Positions 7,999 through 16,563 of a stretch of 64,000 bases of DNA are shown here, piece after piece. Each line of letters starts with the position of its first letter. Position 1 is the stretch's first letter. The stretch spans positions 62,001-126,000 of the forward strand of contig NZ_BMRE01000022.1 of NCBI RefSeq assembly GCF_014648475.1, given 5' to 3'. The stretch is from Lentzea flava (lineage in GTDB: Bacteria; Actinomycetota; Actinomycetes; Mycobacteriales; Pseudonocardiaceae). The notes beneath the pieces are model-generated. The model was not told where the DNA came from and searched no databases. It worked only from the letters and a program-made list of their open reading frames with translations. The translations under genes and the position numbers were made by a program.

Positions 7999-10257
7999 TC
8001 AGCGGTGGTTGCGCAGCAGGAGCCGGCGTTCGGCCGACCCGATCGCCGCTCGGGCCGCCGGCACGGCGTCGGGGTTGACCGAGATCGACGTGATGCCGAA
8101 CTCGACGAGCTTCTCGGCGAACTCCGGCTTGTTGGACGGTGCCTGTCCGCACAGCGACGACGTGATGCCCGCGTCCCGTGCGGCACCGACGATGCGGCCG
8201 ATCATGTCCAGCACGGCGGGATCGGACTCGTCGAACAGGTCCGCGCACAGCTCGGAGTCGCGGTCGACGCCGAGCATCAGCTGCGTGAGGTCGTTGCTGC
8301 CGATCGAAACCCCGTCGATGCCGGACCGCGCGTACTCGGGGATCCAGTACGCCACCGAGGGAACCTCGGCCATGACCCACCGGTGCAGGCCGCGCTGGCG
8401 GCCGAGCGGGCTGCGGTCGATCTGCTCCAGGCAGGCGTCGAGCTCCCACTTCGTGCGGACGAACGGGATCATCAGGTGCAGGTTGGGCGTCTGCTCGCGA
8501 ACCCGTGCCAGCGCTTCGAGTTCGAGGCCGAAGAGCATCGGGTCGTCGACGTATCGGTAGCAGCCGCGGTAGCCGATCATCGGGTTGTGCTCGTGCTTCT
8601 CGAACTCGTCGCCGCCCTTGAGCTCACGGAACTCGTTGGTGCGGAAGTCCATCGTCCGGTAGACGACCGGGCGTGGCGCGAACGCGTGGGTGATCTGCAG
8701 CAACGACGTCGTCATCGCGTTCAGGAAGTCGTCGGCTCCGCGCTGGGCGAGGAACCGGCGCGGGTGCTCGGCTCCGAGCGCCTCGGTCAGCATGAACTCC
8801 GCGCGCAGCAGGCCGACTCCGTCGACCGGCATCGCGGCCACCTCGGCGGCGTGCTCGGGAAGCGCGAGGTTCACGTAGACCCGTGTGCCAAGAGCCTCGA
8901 ACGACGGCGTGGCGGGGGCGACGATCCGCGGCGCCGTGGTGATCGGTGCCGCGCCCGCGCGGACCTCTCCGGCACTGCCGTCGACGGTGACCTGCTGGCC
9001 CTCCTTCAACACCGAGGTGGCCGAACCGGTGCCGACGACGCACGGCACGCGCAGCTCGCGGGCCACGATCGCGGCGTGACACGTGATGCCACCGCCGTCG
9101 GTCACCACGGCCGAGGCACGCCGCATCGTCGGCACCCAGTCGGGGTTGGTCATCTCCGCGACCAGCACCTCGCCGTCGCGCAGCCGCCCGCCCTCGTCGG
9201 GGGAGCGCAGCACCCGCACGCGGCCGGACACGATGCCCGGTGAGGCGCCCAGACCGGCGACGAGCGGGCCGTTCGAGACAGCCGCCGCGTCGGGCAGCGT
9301 CGTGATGGGCCGCGACTGGACCAGCCAGGTCTTGCCGTCGGCGATAGCCCACTCGGTGTCCTGGGGTTCGCCGTAGTGGCGCTGCACCCGCGTGCCGAGC
9401 TGCCCGATGGAGATCGCCTCCGCCTCGGTGAGCACCTGGGCGTGGGACTCCTCGGTGGTGAGCTCGATCCGCTCGTCGTTGCCGTTCGCCCCGCGCACGA
9501 TCTTGTGCGTCTTGCGGCCGATTCGAGTGTCCACAAGGGACACGGTGTCGCCGTTGCGGCGCAACACGTACGTGTCCGGCTCGACCGAACCGCTGACCAC
9601 GACCTCGCCCAGCCCGAACGACGCCTCGACGAGCATCTTGTCGCGGTCGCCGGTGGACGGGTCGGCGGTGAACATGACGCCGGAACGCTCGGAGTTCACC
9701 ATCTTCTGCACCACGACGGCGATCGCGGGCTCGTCGGTGATGCCCTGTTCGGCGCGGTAGGCGATCGACCGCGTGCCGAACAACGACACCCAGCAGTCCA
9801 GCAGCCGGTCCAGCAGCGCGTGCGGGCCCCTGGTGTTGGTGAACGTGGCGTTCATGCCCGCGAACGACGAACCGGCGGTGTCCTCGGAGGTGGCCGACGA
9901 CCTGACGGCCACGGACTCGTCGTGGCCGAGGTCGCGGTAGGCCTGCAGCACCGCGTGCCGCACGTCGTCGGAGACCCCGGCCTTGCGCACCAGCTCGCGC
10001 ATCCGCTCGGCGCACTCCTCCAGCCGCTCCGGCGGAGTCGCGCGGTCCAGCGCGATCATGAGCTCCGCGGCGAGGTCGTCGCGGACCTGGCTCATGGAGG
10101 TGAGGAACGCGTCGGCGGTGACGACGAAACCGGGCGGTACCGGCAGCCCGGCCCTGGTCAGCTCACCGAGGTTCGCGCCTTTCCCGCCCGCGATGCCGGT
10201 GTCGTTCTTGCCGAGCGTGCCGAAGTCGCGGATGTAGGTGGTCACGGTGGTGGTCAC
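7999..10257 (-). CDS. ppsA: Phosphoenolpyruvate synthase (pyruvate, water dikinase)
   Basis: The 752-residue protein has the PPDK/PEPS order. The N-terminal pyruvate/ATP-binding domain begins GGKGANLGELTRAGLPVPPGF. The swivelling phosphohistidine domain has GGGITCHAAIVARE with His394. A C-terminal PEP-binding barrel carries SIGSNDLTQ and ends in the SLCGQAPSN segment. It would interconvert pyruvate and PEP at the cost of ATP to AMP plus phosphate, the first step of gluconeogenesis from pyruvate or a valve of glycolysis. The GTG start at 10257 overlaps the nitroreductase stop (GTGA), so the two are translationally coupled. That pairing places carbon flux at the PEP node under the same tandem-box promoter. 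Confidence 0.93.
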   Translation of the reverse strand: MTTTVTTYIRDFGTLGKNDTGIAGGKGANLGELTRAGLPVPPGFVVTADAFLTSMSQVRDDLAAELMIALDRATPPERLEECAERMRELVRKAGVSDDVRHAVLQAYRDLGHDESVAVRSSATSEDTAGSSFAGMNATFTNTRGPHALLDRLLDCWVSLFGTRSIAYRAEQGITDEPAIAVVVQKMVNSERSGVMFTADPSTGDRDKMLVEASFGLGEVVVSGSVEPDTYVLRRNGDTVSLVDTRIGRKTHKIVRGANGNDERIELTTEESHAQVLTEAEAISIGQLGTRVQRHYGEPQDTEWAIADGKTWLVQSRPITTLPDAAAVSNGPLVAGLGASPGIVSGRVRVLRSPDEGGRLRDGEVLVAEMTNPDWVPTMRRASAVVTDGGGITCHAAIVARELRVPCVVGTGSATSVLKEGQQVTVDGSAGEVRAGAAPITTAPRIVAPATPSFEALGTRVYVNLALPEHAAEVAAMPVDGVGLLRAEFMLTEALGAEHPRRFLAQRGADDFLNAMTTSLLQITHAFAPRPVVYRTMDFRTNEFRELKGGDEFEKHEHNPMIGYRGCYRYVDDPMLFGLELEALARVREQTPNLHLMIPFVRTKWELDACLEQIDRSPLGRQRGLHRWVMAEVPSVAYWIPEYARSGIDGVSIGSNDLTQLMLGVDRDSELCADLFDESDPAVLDMIGRIVGAARDAGITSSLCGQAPSNKPEFAEKLVEFGITSISVNPDAVPAARAAIGSAERRLLLRNHR

Positions 10258-11249
10258 TTCTGCTCCTGACGGGTGAGGACGTCGACGAGGGGGCGGCGGG
10301 GCGTGGCGGGCAGCGGGTCGGCGTTGAAGGCGGCCCAGCCGACGCGGATCACGAGCTGAGGGCAGGTCGACCCGCCGAGCACCTGGTCGCGCACGAGCTC
10401 CCTGGTCTCGACGACCTCCAGCGGCTGGCTGAGCGGGCACGTCGCGAGCCCGGCCGACGTGGCCTCGAGCAGCACCGCGCTCGTCGCCTCGCCGGCGCGC
10501 AGCCGCGACAGCACGTCGTCGGACGAGGTGCTCAGCACCAGCAACGACCCGGCGTCCTGGCCGAGCAGCCGGTTGTCGGCCTGGAGCAGCTCACCGGGCG
10601 CGAACTCGCGCAGCCGCAGATCGCCGTACTGCCGCGACCCGGCCGGGATGTTCGCCGCGGGAACGCCCGCGGTGGCGCCGGGGTAGACACCGGTCCACTC
10701 GCGGATCTCGGCCCGGTACGCCGGATCCGACTCCTGCGCTTCGGCAGCCCTGACGACCGCCGCCAGCAGTTCGGAACGGGCCCTGCCGACGACCTCGTGA
10801 GCTTCCACGCCTTCGGCACGCGCGGCCCTGACCAGCTGGTCGATGATCCCCTCTGGCACGGACCACGACGAGAACGCGCGACGGTCCGTGCGCCGGCGCG
10901 GAATCGCCGCCGCGAGGGCGATGTGCGGTTCCCTGGGCTGGCGGGCCTCGAACTCGACGGCGGCCAGGTGGTCCGGCATCGCGGGGTTGGGCAGCCGGTG
11001 CACGATCGCCTTCCACCCCAGCGCGGCCAGCCCGACGCGCAGGTGGTGCAACGCGGCACCGCAGCTGACGACCAGATCCGCGCCCAGCGGGTCGATCGCG
11101 GGCAGGTTGCGCGCGAGGTCGGCGTAAAGGTGCAGGCTGTGCGCACCGAGTTCCCAGCGCCACGGCTGGGAGTTGTGCACCGAGGGCGCGCGGCAGGCGA
11201 GTGCCAGTGCCGCCCGCACCGTGTTCTCGTCCGGCTGACCGCGGTCCAT
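10254..11249 (-). CDS. Acg-family nitroreductase-like protein
   Basis: The 331-residue protein begins a nitroreductase-like fold with ACRAPSVHNSQPWRW (residues 19-33) and has two weakly similar halves. Acg (Rv2032) of M. tuberculosis, a DosR-regulon protein, has this size and N-terminal motif. Acg relatives bind FMN but lack classical nitroreductase activity and are thought to sequester flavin. The ATG at 11249 is chosen for GGAGGTGA just upstream. It is the first gene after tandem DosR-like boxes 63 nt upstream and overlaps the PEP synthase start. The enzymatic role is undetermined. Confidence 0.88.
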   Translation of the reverse strand: MDRGQPDENTVRAALALACRAPSVHNSQPWRWELGAHSLHLYADLARNLPAIDPLGADLVVSCGAALHHLRVGLAALGWKAIVHRLPNPAMPDHLAAVEFEARQPREPHIALAAAIPRRRTDRRAFSSWSVPEGIIDQLVRAARAEGVEAHEVVGRARSELLAAVVRAAEAQESDPAYRAEIREWTGVYPGATAGVPAANIPAGSRQYGDLRLREFAPGELLQADNRLLGQDAGSLLVLSTSSDDVLSRLRAGEATSAVLLEATSAGLATCPLSQPLEVVETRELVRDQVLGGSTCPQLVIRVGWAAFNADPLPATPRRPLVDVLTRQEQK

Positions 11250-11312
11250 CCGGCTCACCTCCAGGTCGAAGTCCCTCCGCTCAAACCTCGCAGCGCCGCA
11301 GGTCGCGGGTGA

Positions 11313-11349
11313 GGGGCCTAGGTCCCCGGCGAGGCGGGACCGGGGTCCC
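11313..11349. promoter_or_regulatory. Tandem DosR-like palindromes in a divergent promoter
   Basis: GGGGCCTAGGTCCC (11313-11326) and GGGACCGGGGTCCC (11336-11349) are near-perfect palindromes with centres 23 bp apart. They lie 63 nt upstream of the nitroreductase start and 87 nt upstream of the CBS gene start at 11437, so one pair may serve both directions. This is the best match in the window to the DosR core GGGAC-N4-GTCCC. Confidence 0.7.
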
Positions 11350-11436
11350 GCGCGACGACGCCTTTGGCACGTGTCCGCCGCATTCCACCGCGGGAAGGCT
11401 GGAGCCGACCAGAACCACGGATCGCCGGAGGATGTC

Positions 11437-12123
11437 ATGCGTGAACCGACTGTTTCCTCGCTGATGACGCGGGAGGTGATCACCGCGGACGTCGGCGCCT
11501 CGTTCAAGGAGCTCGTGCAGCTGCTGGAGGACAACGGGATCAGCGCGGTCCCGATCCTCGACGGCGGGTATCCCGTCGGCGTCGTGTCGGAGGCCGACCT
11601 GATGCCGAAGGAGGAGTACCGGGGCGGCACGACCGAGGCACCCGGCCTGTTCGCCGGGCGCGCGGAGAAGCACCGCTTCGAGCAGTCCGGCGGAGTGACC
11701 GCCCGCGACGTGATGACCAGCCCGGTCAAGAGCATCGCGCCGGACACCACGGCCAGCGCCGCGGCACGGGAGCTCGCTTCCTCCGGTGTGCGCAGGCTGT
11801 TCGTCATGGACTCCGACGGCGCGCTGGTCGGCGTGCTGTCCCGCCGCGATCTGCTGAAGCTCTTCCTGCGCGACGACGAGGAGCTGCGGACGGTGATCCG
11901 TGACGAGATCTTCGGCCGGATGCTGTGGGTGGATCCGTTCAGCGTCGACGTCGAGGTGGCCGAGGGCGTGGTGACGCTGAACGGAGACCTCGAACGCCAG
12001 AGCGAGGTCGAGATCGCCGAACACCTCGTGCGCTCGTTGCCGGGCGTGGTGGACGTGCACAACCGGTTGCGGCCGAGCTGGAACGACACCGTGCACACCC
12101 GCCAGACCGAGATCTTCGGGTGA
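11437..12123 (+). CDS. CBS-pair plus BON-domain protein
   Basis: The 228-residue protein has two CBS repeats (about residues 5-60 and 90-150) and a C-terminal BON-like domain (about 155-220; VAEGVVTLNGDLERQSEVEIAE). CBS pairs bind adenine nucleotides; BON domains are thought to bind phospholipid or protein partners. The ATG at 11437 follows CGGAGG; an earlier in-frame ATG at 11371 has no ribosome site and lies near the regulatory boxes. It is the first gene of a plus-strand operon with the next CBS gene (7-nt gap) and a small membrane protein. It diverges from the nitroreductase operon across shared boxes. Confidence 0.88.
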   Translation: MREPTVSSLMTREVITADVGASFKELVQLLEDNGISAVPILDGGYPVGVVSEADLMPKEEYRGGTTEAPGLFAGRAEKHRFEQSGGVTARDVMTSPVKSIAPDTTASAAARELASSGVRRLFVMDSDGALVGVLSRRDLLKLFLRDDEELRTVIRDEIFGRMLWVDPFSVDVEVAEGVVTLNGDLERQSEVEIAEHLVRSLPGVVDVHNRLRPSWNDTVHTRQTEIFG

Positions 12124-12130
12124 GGCCGAT

Positions 12131-12739
12131 ATGAGGACGCGAGACGTGATGACGACCGACGTCGTGGTCGTGAACCCGCAGACCGCCGCCCGCGAGGCCG
12201 CCCGGCTGCTCGCCGATCACGGGTACACCGCGCTGCCCGTGGTCGACGACTCCGGTGACCTGGTCGGCATCGTCAGCGAGGCGGAGCTGCTGCGCGACCG
12301 ACTGCCGCAGGACCCGCGCTGGCTGGTGCACGGCGAACCGCCCGTGGCACGGCACGTTCCGGCGGACCTGGTGTCCGAGGTGATGACGAAGCCGTGGACG
12401 GTGACCCCGAACACCGACCTCGCCGAGGTCGCCGACCTGATGCTGCGGCACGACATCCGCAGCGTGCCGGTGGTGCGCGACGGGCGTCTGGCGGGCATCG
12501 TGACCCGCCGCGACCTGCTGCGCTCGATCAGCCGCGCCGACTGGATCATCGAGGCCGAGATCCGGCACCGGCTGGGCGTGATCGGCGACCCGCACCGCTG
12601 GACGGTGGAGGTGACCGGCGGCCGCGTGTCCATTGTGGACAAGATGGACAACGCCACCGACCGGCACGTCGCCGAGGTGCTCGCCCGCGCGACCGCGGGC
12701 GTGACCGACGTCCGGATCGCCGCGCCGGAACGGATCTGA
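12131..12739 (+). CDS. CBS-pair protein with degenerate BON-like tail
   Basis: The 202-residue protein starts with a full CBS motif (MRTRDVMTTDVVVVNPQT). A second repeat follows near residues 80-135 (VSEVMTKPWTVTPNTDLAE), then a C-terminal region (about 140-200) that resembles BON in length and pattern. It is a paralogue of the gene immediately upstream and of the CBS gene at the left edge. It is probably a nucleotide-binding energy sensor. Translation is likely coupled to the preceding gene across a 7-nt gap. Confidence 0.87.
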   Translation: MRTRDVMTTDVVVVNPQTAAREAARLLADHGYTALPVVDDSGDLVGIVSEAELLRDRLPQDPRWLVHGEPPVARHVPADLVSEVMTKPWTVTPNTDLAEVADLMLRHDIRSVPVVRDGRLAGIVTRRDLLRSISRADWIIEAEIRHRLGVIGDPHRWTVEVTGGRVSIVDKMDNATDRHVAEVLARATAGVTDVRIAAPERI

Positions 12740-12741
12740 CC

Positions 12742-12954
12742 GTGGCCAGGCACTGGAGTGAACTGTCGGCGGGACAGCGCAAGGCCCTCGTGGCACTGGG
12801 TGTCGTGCAGGTGCTGCTGGCCGGCGCGGCGTGGACCGACCTGGCCCTGCGGCCCTCCGAGTTCGTGAAGGGCCGCAAGGTCTGGTGGGCGTGGGCGATC
12901 CTGGTGAACTTCGCCGGACCGCTCGCCTACTTCCGCTGGGGCAGAAAGGCCTAG
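12742..12954 (+). CDS. Small two-helix membrane protein (PLDc_N-like)
   Basis: The 70-residue protein from a GTG two bases after the CBS stop has two hydrophobic segments (about residues 15-33 and 45-62). The second, FVKGRKVWWAWAILVNFAGP followed by LAYFRWGRKA, matches the pattern of the PLDc_N domain (RKxWWxxxIxxxxxGPLxYFxxGR), a short membrane module found alone or ahead of phospholipase D domains. No catalytic part is present. It closes the CBS operon, and its stop overlaps the end of the convergent subtilase gene by four bases. Function is unknown. Confidence 0.75.
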   Translation: MARHWSELSAGQRKALVALGVVQVLLAGAAWTDLALRPSEFVKGRKVWWAWAILVNFAGPLAYFRWGRKA

Positions 12955-15900
12955 CTCAGTTCATAGGCGCGCATGATGGTCTGCTGTACCGAGTTGCCGC
13001 CGGCGTCGGTCGCGGTGGCGCGCAACGACACCGTGCGGGCGTTCGGCGGATGGTGCAGTACGGCGTCCCAGCCGCCAACATCGGGAATGAGCTGCACGGG
13101 GTACCAGGTGGTCCCTTCGTCGTAGGAGGCGAACACCGAGATGCCCATAACGGGCGACGGCGGCGCGCCCGCGACGCGCTGAACCGTCACCGGCACGCGG
13201 AAGTCCTGCCCCGCCGGTGCCGTGTTGTGCTCGTCGACCGGCGGCGCGAAGCGGACCACCTGCAGCGGCAACGACATCTGCGTGGTGTCGTCGACGCGGC
13301 CGGAGTGGAACGTCCACTCCGCGCTGATCCTCGGCGAGAGCGGCGTGCCCGCCGACGACTGCTCCGCCTCGGCGACCAGCCGGTAGCGGCCCGGTTCCGG
13401 CGGGACCTGGGCCCAGGCGCTGACGTTGCCGAACGGGATGGAGCCCGGCCCGATCAGGTCGTGGTCGCGGAACAACGACACGGTGCCGGTCATGCCGGGC
13501 AGGTAGCCGGAGTGGTCCGGTGACTGGTCGCCGTACAGCGGGATCTGGAAGAGGACCGTGTTGCCGTAGCGGTAGGCCGTGCTGTCCACGGGGGCGAGGC
13601 TCGGTCCGAACACCGCGGCGTTCCACCGTTCGACCCGCGGACCTGCCGCCGGATACGTGGTGTTGGCGATCTGCTGCGACAGGAACGTCTCGTTGTCGTC
13701 GGCGTAGGTGTTGAAGTAGGTGTACCAGGTCCACGGGCCGGGGGAGCGGTATTCGGTCCGCACGCCGGGAAGCGGGGTGACGAGCGAGTTCCACGGGACG
13801 ACGAACCAGCCGTCCGAGATCGGCGAGACGGTCTTGACGGCGTGCTGCCGCACGGTTCCCTGCACGGCGCTGCGGGCCTCGACGACGGCGAGCTGGTCGT
13901 CGCGCACCTGCCACACCGGTGCGGGGATGTCGCCTTTCTGCTCGAACACCAGGTGGTAGGTCCACGGGCTCGCCAGTTTGTCCTTTTCGGACACGAGCAC
14001 CGTGCCGAACGTGCTGCGGCACCCGGCTCCGGCCTCGTCCTTCGCCGGTGCCACGCGCAGGTCCGCCAGCCGTGCCGCCGAGGCGCTGAACATCGCCTTG
14101 CCCGCCGGGGTCTCGCAGGCGACGGTGAGCATGGCGCCGAGATCGGTGCTGTCCGTGCGGTCCGCGGAGACCCGGGACGGGATCGCGGTGCGCGCGTCGA
14201 GGACGAACGTGCTGTCCTTGCCGACCGATACGGTCCGCACGATCGCTGACACCTGCCAGGTGTCCGGCCTGGCACCAGGTTCGAAGACGTTCGTGGCGAG
14301 CAGATGACGCCCGGCGGGCACCCGTGCCGACAACCGGCCGTCACCGCGTTCGACCGTGCGGCAGCGTTCGCCCGTCTCGAGGCTGACGCAGACCGGGTAG
14401 CCGGTGACCGGCTTTCCCGCGGTGTCGAGCGTGACCACGTCGATGTCGTGGTGCGGCACGGCTTCCTTGGTCAACGCGATCGGAACGCGGATCACGTCGC
14501 GCTCCTCCGCGGAGGAACCGGTCAGCCATCCGCTGTAGTTGCCGGCCGGCGCCTGGGGATCGGGCCGCGAGCGCACGCTGACCTGCGCGGTGCCCCCTGC
14601 CGGCACGTCGACGCGCTGCACGTCCGTGATGAACATGCCCGCCGGAGCGGGGTTCTTCGCGGCATCACGGACGTCCAGGGCGAGGCCGAGGCTCACCGGT
14701 GAGCGCCCGGTGTTGTGCACGGTCACGACCTGACTCGAGTCCTTGTCGTAGACCTGGCCGAAGCTCACGCCACCAGGGCTCGCGTGGACGTTCTGGCTGA
14801 CGAGCCTCGCCACGTCGACCCGCCCGGCGCCCTGTGCGTACACGGTCTCGCCCGCCACGGCCTTCGTCGTGCTCATGAGCGCGGCCTTGAGCTCGGGCGC
14901 GTGCCAGCCAGGACGGCTCTCGGCCAGCACCGCGGCCGCCGCGGCCACGTGCGGCGCCGCCATGGACGTGCCCGACGCCGTGGTGTAGCGGTCGTCCACG
15001 GGCGTGCCCATCTCGGTGTCCTTCGCCCGTGCCGCCGTGATGTCGACGCCCGGCGCGGTGATCTCGGGCTTGAGCAGGCCGTCGATCGCGCGCGGGCCCC
15101 GTGCGGAGAACCCGGCGACGACGTCCTGCTTGGTCACCGCGCCGACCGTGAGCGCTTCCCGTGCGGCAGCGGGCGAACCCAGCACGGCGGGGTTGTTCCC
15201 CGCGGCGACGACGAACAACGCCCCGGTCTGCTTCGTGAGCCGGTCGACCGCGACGGACATGACGTCGTCACCGGCGCTGGGCACGCTGGTGCCCAGACTG
15301 AGGTTGACGATCTGGGCGCCGTTGGCCGTCGCCCACTCCATGCCCGCGACGACCCACGACAGGAAGCCGGAGCCCGAGTCGTCGAGCACCTTGCCGGACA
15401 GCAGGGACGTTCCCGGCGCACCACCGCGATAGCGGCCGGACGTGCTGCGGATGATCGAGGAGACGTGCGTTCCGTGGCCGTACCGGTCGGCGGTGCCGCT
15501 GGTGCTGCCGGTGAAGTCGCGCGCAGCCACCACGGCACCGGTGAGGTCGGGATGGCCGTCGTCCACACCGGTGTCGAGCACCGCGACCTTGACGCCCTTG
15601 CCGGTGTACCCGGCCGACCAGGCCGCGGGCATGCCGATCTGCGGCATGCTCTCGTGCAGCGACACCTGCACCTTGCGGTCGAGCCACACCCTGCTCACGC
15701 CGGGCGCCGTCAGCTTCGGCCACGTCGCGGCCGCGTCCCGCACGCGCAGGGCGGAACCAGGCAGGCTCGCCAGGTGCCGGGCGTCGCCACCCGACGCGAG
15801 GGACGTGACCTCGTCGCCGTGCTGCACGACCACCCGCAGATCATTCTGCGCGAACAGCTGTGGCACGTCGAACAGCTGCTCGTCGACCTTTCCCGTCGCC

Positions 15901-16175
15901 ACGAGCCGGGCCGCGTCGGAGGGAATGACGTAGTGGTGACCGGGAATCCCGTACTGGACGAACTGGACCTGGGCACGTCCGCGCGCCGGTCGTGGACGAT
16001 AGGTGGTTCCGCCGCCTGGAATCCTGTGCTCCACCACCTGGTCCCCGGTGATCAGCGTGATGGTTCTGTCCTTTTCGGACACTGGACCGCCCGCCGGCGG
16101 ATCGGCGGAGGAGGGCGGCGCAACGGCGAGTGACACGCACAGTCCGCACGTGACCGCCCAAGCTCGGAGTCGCAT
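12951..16175 (-). CDS. Large secreted S8 subtilisin-family protease
   Basis: The 1074-residue protein has an N-terminal signal peptide (cleavage likely after ...PPSSA near residue 24) and a propeptide-like region. The subtilisin domain has catalytic Asp201 (VAVLDTGVD), His234 (YGHGTHV) and Ser404 (GTSMAAPH). A C-terminal half of about 600 residues looks like beta-sandwich and carbohydrate-binding-like modules. It resembles large actinomycete extracellular subtilases that degrade protein. No ribosome site precedes the ATG. Instead a palindrome, ATTGGTCTACGCCAAT, ends four bases upstream, suggesting a leaderless transcript or very tight repression. It interrupts the stress island and faces away from the small orphan gene at 16270. 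Confidence 0.92.
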   Translation of the reverse strand: MRLRAWAVTCGLCVSLAVAPPSSADPPAGGPVSEKDRTITLITGDQVVEHRIPGGGTTYRPRPARGRAQVQFVQYGIPGHHYVIPSDAARLVATGKVDEQLFDVPQLFAQNDLRVVVQHGDEVTSLASGGDARHLASLPGSALRVRDAAATWPKLTAPGVSRVWLDRKVQVSLHESMPQIGMPAAWSAGYTGKGVKVAVLDTGVDDGHPDLTGAVVAARDFTGSTSGTADRYGHGTHVSSIIRSTSGRYRGGAPGTSLLSGKVLDDSGSGFLSWVVAGMEWATANGAQIVNLSLGTSVPSAGDDVMSVAVDRLTKQTGALFVVAAGNNPAVLGSPAAAREALTVGAVTKQDVVAGFSARGPRAIDGLLKPEITAPGVDITAARAKDTEMGTPVDDRYTTASGTSMAAPHVAAAAAVLAESRPGWHAPELKAALMSTTKAVAGETVYAQGAGRVDVARLVSQNVHASPGGVSFGQVYDKDSSQVVTVHNTGRSPVSLGLALDVRDAAKNPAPAGMFITDVQRVDVPAGGTAQVSVRSRPDPQAPAGNYSGWLTGSSAEERDVIRVPIALTKEAVPHHDIDVVTLDTAGKPVTGYPVCVSLETGERCRTVERGDGRLSARVPAGRHLLATNVFEPGARPDTWQVSAIVRTVSVGKDSTFVLDARTAIPSRVSADRTDSTDLGAMLTVACETPAGKAMFSASAARLADLRVAPAKDEAGAGCRSTFGTVLVSEKDKLASPWTYHLVFEQKGDIPAPVWQVRDDQLAVVEARSAVQGTVRQHAVKTVSPISDGWFVVPWNSLVTPLPGVRTEYRSPGPWTWYTYFNTYADDNETFLSQQIANTTYPAAGPRVERWNAAVFGPSLAPVDSTAYRYGNTVLFQIPLYGDQSPDHSGYLPGMTGTVSLFRDHDLIGPGSIPFGNVSAWAQVPPEPGRYRLVAEAEQSSAGTPLSPRISAEWTFHSGRVDDTTQMSLPLQVVRFAPPVDEHNTAPAGQDFRVPVTVQRVAGAPPSPVMGISVFASYDEGTTWYPVQLIPDVGGWDAVLHHPPNARTVSLRATATDAGGNSVQQTIMRAYELS

Positions 16176-16179
16176 ACCG

Positions 16180-16265
16180 ATTGGTCTACGCCAATTTGAG
16201 GCGCAGCACAGGGGCCAGTCGCAACTGGCCCCTTACGTCAGGCCGGGTTATTGGTGTAGACCAAT
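16180..16265. promoter_or_regulatory. Twin DasR-like operators flanking a perfect hairpin
   Basis: ATTGGTCTACGCCAAT (16180-16195) and ATTGGTGTAGACCAAT (16250-16265) are near-identical inverted copies. Each ends four bases from a divergent start codon (16175 minus, 16270 plus). Between them GGGGCCAGT (16211-16219) pairs with ACTGGCCCC (16224-16232). The sites resemble DasR elements (core TGGTCTAGACCA) that control chitin/N-acetylglucosamine genes in streptomycetes. DasR binding is inference; another GntR-type repressor is possible. Confidence 0.55.
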
Positions 16266-16269
16266 TGTC

Positions 16270-16563
16270 ATGCCGAAGTTCGCCCACTTCAGCCTGGACG
16301 GAGTCCGCAGGCTGAGCAGTGTCGCGGAGTTCAGCGTGACGGACCCGGCCGTCACGCTGATCCGCGTCGATCGCCTCGGCGTGGTCCACCAGGCGAGGTC
16401 ACCGGCCGAGAAACGCGCCATGCTCACCGCCGCGTCGGACGGCGACCTGGTGCTGGCGGGAGGACGCGAGGTGGTGGCGGTCGACGACATCCCCGCGGCC
16501 CGCGCTCAGGCCTGCAGCACCACCTTGAGCGCCCCGCTGTCGCCCGCGTTCTCGAACACCTGA
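16270..16563 (+). CDS. Small protein of unknown function
   Basis: The 97-residue frame has strong third-position GC through about codon 78, as expected of real coding sequence, and starts with ATG four bases after a DasR-like palindrome. No known domain is recognised. It has no signal peptide or membrane segment and is mixed alpha/beta in composition. The last 19 or so codons overlap the 3' end of the convergent alcohol dehydrogenase gene, so the C-terminus may be an extension. Its mirror-image arrangement with the subtilase start suggests co-regulation, perhaps as a regulator or inhibitor, but nothing in the sequence proves that. Confidence 0.5.
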   Translation: MPKFAHFSLDGVRRLSSVAEFSVTDPAVTLIRVDRLGVVHQARSPAEKRAMLTAASDGDLVLAGGREVVAVDDIPAARAQACSTTLSAPLSPAFSNT

